Part shown: in pieces, positions 5,816 to 9,899 of the stretch
Layout of the letters: each line of letters opens with the position of its first letter
Numbering within the stretch: the stretch's first letter is position 1
DNA from: Treponema sp.
GTDB taxonomy: Bacteria; Spirochaetota; Spirochaetia; Treponematales; Treponemataceae
Assembly (NCBI GenBank): GCA_016297405.1
Contig: JAEDGP010000070.1
Location: 1-9,899, forward strand
DNA length: 9,899 nt
Direction: 5' to 3'
Translations under genes and position numbers: made by a program
The notes under the pieces: generated by a model
What the model saw: the letters and a program-made list of their open reading frames with translations, nothing else
The model's database searches: none
What the model was told of the DNA's origin: nothing

Positions 5816-6961
5816 ATGCAAATTGTTCCTATTGCCAGCGGAAAAGGCGGAGTTGGAAAAAGCCTGCTTTCTGCAAATCTTGCCATAGCTCTTGGACAAG
5901 CAGGTAAAAAAGTTGTGCTTGCTGACCTTGATCTTGGTGCTTCGAATCTTCATTTGGCTCTTGGCCATAATGTAAAAAGAAACAGTATCGGTACATATCT
6001 GACGGATAAAACTCCGTTCAAGGATATTATTGAGCCAACAGAATATGACAATGTCAGCTTTATAGCTGGCGATAGTCAGATTCCGGGGCTTACGACCTTG
6101 AAAGCTGCGCAAAAAGCGAAACTTGTTCGCAATTTTCATAGTCTGGATGCAGACTTTCTGATTTTGGACCTGGGGGCTGGAACTCATCAGATAATTTTGG
6201 ATATGTTCCTTCAGTCTCCTCAGGGAATTCTTGTGACTTCACCGGCAGTAACGGCAACACTTGACGGTTATCTGTTCCTTAAAAACTCGGTTTTCCGTCT
6301 TTTGTATACGACTTTCAAACGCGGTACGCCAGGTCATCAGCTTCTAGAGTCGCTCAAAAAAGATGTGGATACAATGAAAAGCCTTTATATTCCAAAGCTT
6401 ATCGAAGCGCTTGGAAAGGTGGATCCTCAGAATACGGAACTTTTTGTTTCAAGAATGAAACAGTTCAGGCCTCGTCTGGTAATGAATATGATCGACGATC
6501 CTAAGGATGCTGAACGGTCCCTGAGGATTCGCCATTCGTGCAGCCAGTATCTGGGACTTGATATCGAATATCTTGGCGTAATGTTCCGCGATCAGCTTCA
6601 GGACAAAGCGTTGTCTTCCAGGCTTCCGGTAATAATCTATAAACCTCATTGTGTTCTTTCCCAGGCTATTTATAGAATAGCCGACAAGGTGATTGCGGCA
6701 GAACCCCGCCAGTTTGACGAAGAATTCAACAATACGATAGATGCTTCTGCCACTTTTGATATGGCTGAAGAAGAGGCTAATGACGATTTTTCACTTAAGC
6801 TTTCTGGAATCGATGATTTGATTGGAAGCGGTCAGCTTTCTACCGGAGAACTGGTTGAAATGATCAAAACCCAGGCTTATGAACTGACTCAGATAAAAAA
6901 GGAAAACCTTTTGCTGAAATCAAAAATCGTTAAAGCCGCAAAGATGGGCTTTAAAGTCTGA
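5816..6961 (+). CDS. MinD/ParA-superfamily ATPase (MinD/FlhG-like)
   Basis: 381 residues. The deviant Walker A GKGGVGKS (9-16, with signature K10 and K15), switch I DLDLGASNLHLALG (37-50) and Walker B with switch II LILDLGAG (115-122, D118) identify a MinD-type dimerising ATPase; such proteins position cell division sites, flagella or chromosomes by ATP-dependent membrane or partner binding. A helical segment (about 160-215) is larger than in short MinD or FlhG proteins, and about 80 residues follow the fold, including an acidic stretch (317-325). The C-terminus (365-381) has leucines and valines alternating with lysines and could be an amphipathic membrane-binding helix. The start at 5816 was chosen over a TTG at 5765 because the promoter occupies the intervening bases and the P-loop normally follows directly after the first residues. 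It is followed 58 bases later by lgt. Whether it acts on division, flagella or DNA is not settled. Confidence 0.85.
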   Translation: MQIVPIASGKGGVGKSLLSANLAIALGQAGKKVVLADLDLGASNLHLALGHNVKRNSIGTYLTDKTPFKDIIEPTEYDNVSFIAGDSQIPGLTTLKAAQKAKLVRNFHSLDADFLILDLGAGTHQIILDMFLQSPQGILVTSPAVTATLDGYLFLKNSVFRLLYTTFKRGTPGHQLLESLKKDVDTMKSLYIPKLIEALGKVDPQNTELFVSRMKQFRPRLVMNMIDDPKDAERSLRIRHSCSQYLGLDIEYLGVMFRDQLQDKALSSRLPVIIYKPHCVLSQAIYRIADKVIAAEPRQFDEEFNNTIDASATFDMAEEEANDDFSLKLSGIDDLIGSGQLSTGELVEMIKTQAYELTQIKKENLLLKSKIVKAAKMGFKV

Positions 6962-7019
6962 TTCTTAAGTAAAAAACTTACGGACAGAAAACCTTTCGTC
7001 TTGTTTTTTGGAGTTATAA

Positions 7020-8027
7020 ATGTTTTTGTTTTTGAATTATCCATCATGGATTCATCCTGAAATTTTCCCCGGGGTTCCGTTTTTAAGCGCATTCCGCTGG
7101 TACGGATTGATGTATATACTTGCTTTTGGAACAGCATTTCTGGTTCTTAGAAAAGTGAAGAATGAAGGCCATTTGAATTCTCAAGAATTTATAGCAACTG
7201 ATGACGATCTTTTTAGTTTTATTGCCACGGGAATAGTTTTTCTTTTAATCGGGGCAAGAGTTTTCTCTTGTCTGGTTTACGATGGCAGCGATTTGTACAA
7301 GTCAAAGCCATGGCTGATTTTCTGGCCTTATAACGAACAGGGACAGTTTACCGGGCTTGCAGGAATGTCTTATCACGGTGGTTTTATCGGTGGCCTTTTT
7401 GGAATGATTGTTTGGGCTGTAAAGCACAAGAAACCGGTGTTTCAGTGGATTGATGCCATGGTAGCAGCTATACCTCTTGGCTACACATTTGGACGAATCG
7501 GAAACTTCATGAATGGAGAACTTTTTGGTCGCGTAACAACTGTTCCGTGGGGAATGGTTTTCCCAAATGCAACTCCTTTTTTGGCTTCTGAAGAATGGGT
7601 TCAGGAATGTGCCGGTAAAGTTGGAATGGAAACCGGCGATTCTGTTTTCGTGAATCTTCCCCGTCATCCAAGTCAGCTTTATGAAGCATTTTTTGAAGGG
7701 CTTGTGTTGTGGCTTATAATCTGGCTTTGCAGAAATCACAGGAAATGGTTTGGAATGCTTTCGTCGATCTATATGACAGGGTATGGGCTTTTCCGATTCT
7801 TTATAGAATATTTCAGACAGCCGGATGAAGGTCTTGGATATAAATTCGATATTTATCACACAACTTCATTCTGGGATTTTTCTGTTGGTCAGAAGCTTTG
7901 TCTTGGAATGGTTTTTGGTGGCATCTTACTTGGAGTTTGTACGTTTTTTTACGAAAAAAAGAAAGGAACGGTTCTGGTGAATGGTAAACTGGTGGTTTCA
8001 AAGTCAAAGAAGGCCAAAGCCAGATAA
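7020..8027 (+). CDS. lgt: Prolipoprotein diacylglyceryl transferase
   Basis: 335 residues. Lgt transfers diacylglycerol from phosphatidylglycerol to the lipobox cysteine of prolipoproteins in the inner membrane, the first step of lipoprotein maturation. The family signature is intact at 157-171 (FGRIGNFMNGELFGR), as are RWYGLMY (26-32), the SYHGG block with H119 (117-121), RHPSQLYEA (215-223) and the GYGLFRFFIEYFRQPD block (254-269). About seven hydrophobic segments are visible (near 25-43, 64-86, 119-134, 143-156, 225-237, 246-263 and 292-310). The lysine-rich tail (about 312-335) is probably cytoplasmic and makes it somewhat longer than many Lgt proteins. GGAG lies six bases before the ATG. 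It is probably co-transcribed with the MinD-like gene. Lipoproteins are abundant in spirochaetes, so it is likely essential. Confidence 0.96.
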   Translation: MFLFLNYPSWIHPEIFPGVPFLSAFRWYGLMYILAFGTAFLVLRKVKNEGHLNSQEFIATDDDLFSFIATGIVFLLIGARVFSCLVYDGSDLYKSKPWLIFWPYNEQGQFTGLAGMSYHGGFIGGLFGMIVWAVKHKKPVFQWIDAMVAAIPLGYTFGRIGNFMNGELFGRVTTVPWGMVFPNATPFLASEEWVQECAGKVGMETGDSVFVNLPRHPSQLYEAFFEGLVLWLIIWLCRNHRKWFGMLSSIYMTGYGLFRFFIEYFRQPDEGLGYKFDIYHTTSFWDFSVGQKLCLGMVFGGILLGVCTFFYEKKKGTVLVNGKLVVSKSKKAKAR

Positions 8028-8132
8028 TTTGAATCTTAAGAATTTGCAAATATCTTCCTGCAGGCAGAAAATGTTTCTATGAATTCTAAAATGGTAATTA
8101 ATTCTGTCTGATGTGGATGTTTTCGAAAAAAT

Positions 8133-8160
8133 TTGAATTTTTCCCCTTTGGGGTTAAAAT
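8133..8160 (+). promoter_or_regulatory. Sigma70-type promoter of hup, predicted leaderless, with a palindrome in the spacer
   Basis: TTGAAT (8133-8138), 16-base spacer, TAAAAT (8155-8160), then six bases to the ATG at 8167, the expected +1. The spacer contains the perfect palindrome CCCCTTTGGGG (8143-8153), which stands out in AT-rich surroundings and could be an operator. No useful Shine-Dalgarno: GGGG is 13 bases from the start and inside the promoter. Confidence 0.55.
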
Positions 8161-8166
8161 GAAAGT

Positions 8167-8442
8167 ATGACTAAACACGAATTGGTTGGCGAGATGGCTG
8201 CAGAATTGGGAATTACCAAGAAGCAGTGCACTCAGACACTCAACGCGATGATAGAAGAAATTGTCTCAACGTTGGAGACTGGTGGAAAATTCACCCAGCC
8301 TGGGTTTGGTACGTTCAAAGCCACACAGACAAAGGAACGTGTTGGTCGAAATCCAGCTACCGGGGAAAAGGTTCTTTATCCTCAGAAATGCAAGGTAAAG
8401 TTCAGGGCATCCGATATTCTTAAAGGTGAAATCAATGAGTGA
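8167..8442 (+). CDS. hup: HU-family nucleoid DNA-binding protein
   Basis: 91 residues, the usual HU length. HU dimers bend DNA non-specifically and compact the nucleoid. The helical N-terminal dimerisation half begins MTKHELVGEMA; the beta-sheet core shows PGFGTF (45-50), and the DNA-intercalating arm carries GRNPATGE (60-67) with the conserved Pro that inserts between base pairs. It starts without a Shine-Dalgarno at a predicted transcription start. Its last eight bases overlap the ATG of the next gene, which itself begins with an HU domain, so the two are translationally coupled and may heterodimerise. Sequence alone does not separate HU from IHF-like use. Confidence 0.93.
   Translation: MTKHELVGEMAAELGITKKQCTQTLNAMIEEIVSTLETGGKFTQPGFGTFKATQTKERVGRNPATGEKVLYPQKCKVKFRASDILKGEINE
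8422..8428 (+). promoter_or_regulatory. Ribosome binding site of the HU-LysM gene
   Basis: AAAGGTG lies inside the end of hup, six bases before the ATG at 8435. It favours that start over the GTG that forms part of the site itself (8426-8428), and supports coupled translation of the two HU genes. Confidence 0.55.
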
Positions 8443-9802
8443 GTTTTTGACGCAAACCGCCCTTGCTCAACGACTTGTACAGAAAACTGGAATCGGGCTT
8501 GAAACAGCAAGAAAGTTCTCTTCTTTATTTTTCCTTATCGTGAAAAAAGGTTTGAAGGATGCAGATAAATTTTCTGTATATAATTTTGGAACTTTTAAAA
8601 AAACGTGGGTAGAGGAAGCTTTTGGTCTTAATCCATCTAATGGTCAGCGGATTACGATTCCGGCCCATTGGCGAATAAAGTTTGTTCCTTGTCCTGCAGT
8701 TGCAAGAAGAATCAATCGGCCGTTTGCTCATTTAAAACCAAAAATCATAAACGAAAAGATTACCGAAGATGGACTTTATGCTAAGGCCAGCCGGATTGCA
8801 ATGGAAAGTTCGTTGGAAAAGAAAGGTCCGGGGCTTCTTGCGGTGGCAGATAAGATTCGACATGAATGTCCTACTGAAGTTTTTGAGCCACCAGTTGAAG
8901 ATGAGTTTTTCAAATCACCTGTTGCAAATAATGATGCAAAAAGGGCAAGAAAAGCTGAATCATCAGAAATAGGGCAGGAGTCTGCACAAGAAATTGTTTC
9001 CGTTCAGGAAGAAGGTCCGAAATTTTCGCAGGAAGTGTCCGAAATTTCAAAAGAAGATGTAGCGGAAGGAAAGTACGAAGAAAAATCATTATCTGATGAA
9101 ATTGATGATTGTGATGAAAATGATGGATGCGATGAAGAAATTTCTGGAAAAAAGAAATGCTTTAGGATGTTCGCCATTTTTGCCGGCGTAGCTTTGCTAT
9201 TTGCGCTTCTTGTTTCGTTGATTGTAAAAAATTGTTCGGGAAAGCTAAAAAATAAGAGGGAAAAATCTGCATCAGCTTCGGAGGCAGGGTCCCGGGAAAC
9301 AGTAGATGCTTTGAAAAAAAATAATCAGGATGTTTCGCAGAAAATCCCTGCTGAAAAAAATGAATCATCCAACGATGAAATTGATGCGGAATCTCTGTTT
9401 GAAGCATATACTGTTCCAACTGGACTTAGTTATCATAAAATTGCGGAACAGAAGCTTGGAAATCGTCATTTGTGGCCTCTTATCTATGCAGCCAATAAAG
9501 ACCGCAATCCAGATCCAGATTTCATTCCTGCCTATAAGTCTATAAAATTGCCAGACTATGGTTCTAGAAAGCCTTCTTCAAAGCAGATTACCGATAGTGT
9601 GCTGGAAGCGTATAACGGTTATTTACTGATGATTGAAAAGCAGCCTGAAAGTCCAAAAAACGGCAGACGAAGACAACTTGCGGCCAGAGCCCTGGTGAGC
9701 GGAGAAATTCTTTTGCCAGGCTTTCTTCAGTCAAATAGCAGCAGAATTCTTCCAGAATATTCGACTCTGGCGCAAAATATAGTTCAGCACCAATACCGCT
9801 AA
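8435..9802 (+). CDS. HU domain - acidic linker - transmembrane helix - LysM protein
   Basis: 455 residues from ATG 8435. Residues 1-95 are an HU-type domain: a helical half, then YNFGTFKKTW (49-58) and GLNPSNGQ (64-71), which aligns with GRNPATGE of the neighbouring HU and keeps the intercalating Pro67. Residues 96-240 form a low-complexity, increasingly acidic linker (very acidic at 220-236). A single hydrophobic helix spans about 244-264. After a basic stretch and linker, residues 324-373 match a LysM peptidoglycan-binding domain (YTVPTG start, KIA, W347, YAANKDRNPDPDF, ending IKLP). The remaining 80 residues are helical and basic and are not recognised. The ATG was preferred to a GTG at 8426 because AAAGGTG (8422-8428) sits six bases before it. 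Predicted topology is HU in the cytoplasm and LysM in the periplasm, tethering DNA to the envelope; this role is inference. Confidence 0.82.
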   Translation: MSEFLTQTALAQRLVQKTGIGLETARKFSSLFFLIVKKGLKDADKFSVYNFGTFKKTWVEEAFGLNPSNGQRITIPAHWRIKFVPCPAVARRINRPFAHLKPKIINEKITEDGLYAKASRIAMESSLEKKGPGLLAVADKIRHECPTEVFEPPVEDEFFKSPVANNDAKRARKAESSEIGQESAQEIVSVQEEGPKFSQEVSEISKEDVAEGKYEEKSLSDEIDDCDENDGCDEEISGKKKCFRMFAIFAGVALLFALLVSLIVKNCSGKLKNKREKSASASEAGSRETVDALKKNNQDVSQKIPAEKNESSNDEIDAESLFEAYTVPTGLSYHKIAEQKLGNRHLWPLIYAANKDRNPDPDFIPAYKSIKLPDYGSRKPSSKQITDSVLEAYNGYLLMIEKQPESPKNGRRRQLAARALVSGEILLPGFLQSNSSRILPEYSTLAQNIVQHQYR

Positions 9803-9899
9803 TAATCAGCTTTAATATGGGATTTGCAGGCATTTTTTTTAGGTTCATCGAAAGGTCGGCTCAGAGCGAGATTCATCGAGCGAGAGTTCAAGGAAAAAA
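9803..9899. other. 3' flank of the HU-LysM gene with short direct repeats
   Basis: No gene is visible in these 97 bases. There is a T-run at 9832-9840 without a convincing hairpin before it. TTCATCGA occurs at 9844-9851 and 9872-9879 (28 apart), and GAGCGAGA at 9864-9871 and 9878-9885 (14 apart), giving two adjacent similar 14-base units. The window ends here, so whether this is the edge of a longer repeat cannot be seen. Confidence 0.4.

Noticed and set aside
6966..6980. TAAGT / ACTTA hairpin after the MinD-like gene as a terminator
   Set aside because: Only five A/T-rich pairs, with no U-tract following; lgt has no convincing promoter of its own, so read-through is more likely.
8057..8064. 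Palindrome CCTGCAGG in the lgt-hup spacer
   Set aside because: Eight bases only, no extended symmetry and no relation to a promoter element.
8426..8434. GTG at 8426 as the start of the HU-LysM protein
   Set aside because: The GTG is part of the AAAGGTG ribosome site that is correctly spaced for the ATG at 8435.
9314..9360. A8 (9314-9321) and A7 (9354-9360) tracts between the membrane helix and LysM as phase-variation sites
   Set aside because: Similar A-runs occur in ordinary genes here (for example A7 near 1272 in trmJ), so tract length alone is weak evidence; the frame is open in this sequence.

Overview
The window looks like chromosomal core sequence from a spirochaete, most likely a Treponema or close relative. 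This rests on gene content (a STAS anti-sigma antagonist, a sigma54-type activator, a MinD-like ATPase beside lgt, a TrmJ methylase), moderate-to-low GC and AT-rich spacers. It is a judgement from recognised protein families, not a database match. No rRNA, tRNA, CRISPR array or insertion sequence is visible. The window is almost fully coding; the longest gene-free stretches are about 145 bases (625-769), 139 bases (8028-8166) and the last 97 bases.

Layout. (1) 70-624, minus: a STAS-domain protein with a C-terminal zinc ribbon, transcribed away from (2) 770-1510, plus: a TrmJ-type tRNA 2'-O-methyltransferase; their divergent promoters share the 625-769 spacer. (3) 5740-1499, minus: a four-gene operon in the order S41 C-terminal processing protease, 16S rRNA methylase RsmE, a TagA/WecG-like glycosyltransferase homologue, and a sigma54-activator-type AAA+ protein with no DNA-binding tail. 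The first three genes overlap or nearly overlap, and the last gene overlaps the end of trmJ tail-to-tail by 12 bases. (4) 5816-8027, plus: a MinD/ParA-class ATPase followed by lgt. (5) 8167-9802, plus: a small HU protein whose end overlaps the start of a 455-residue protein made of an HU domain, a long acidic linker, one membrane helix and a LysM domain.

The most interesting item is that last protein. Its architecture predicts a direct physical bridge from nucleoid (HU) through the inner membrane to peptidoglycan (LysM). It is translationally coupled to a normal HU that could be its dimer partner, and a MinD-like ATPase lies two genes upstream. The second notable pattern is transcriptional: four of the five promoter-proximal genes (trmJ, the protease, the MinD-like gene and hup) have a good sigma70-type -10 box ending only 6-8 bases before the ATG and no Shine-Dalgarno, which predicts leaderless mRNAs. 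Most of the other genes have clear Shine-Dalgarno sequences.

Several proteins appear to be altered family members: the AAA+ activator lacks its helix-turn-helix and has a degenerate receiver domain, and the TagA-like protein lacks the expected catalytic Asp-Gly segment. All functional statements are from reading the translations; no searches were run.
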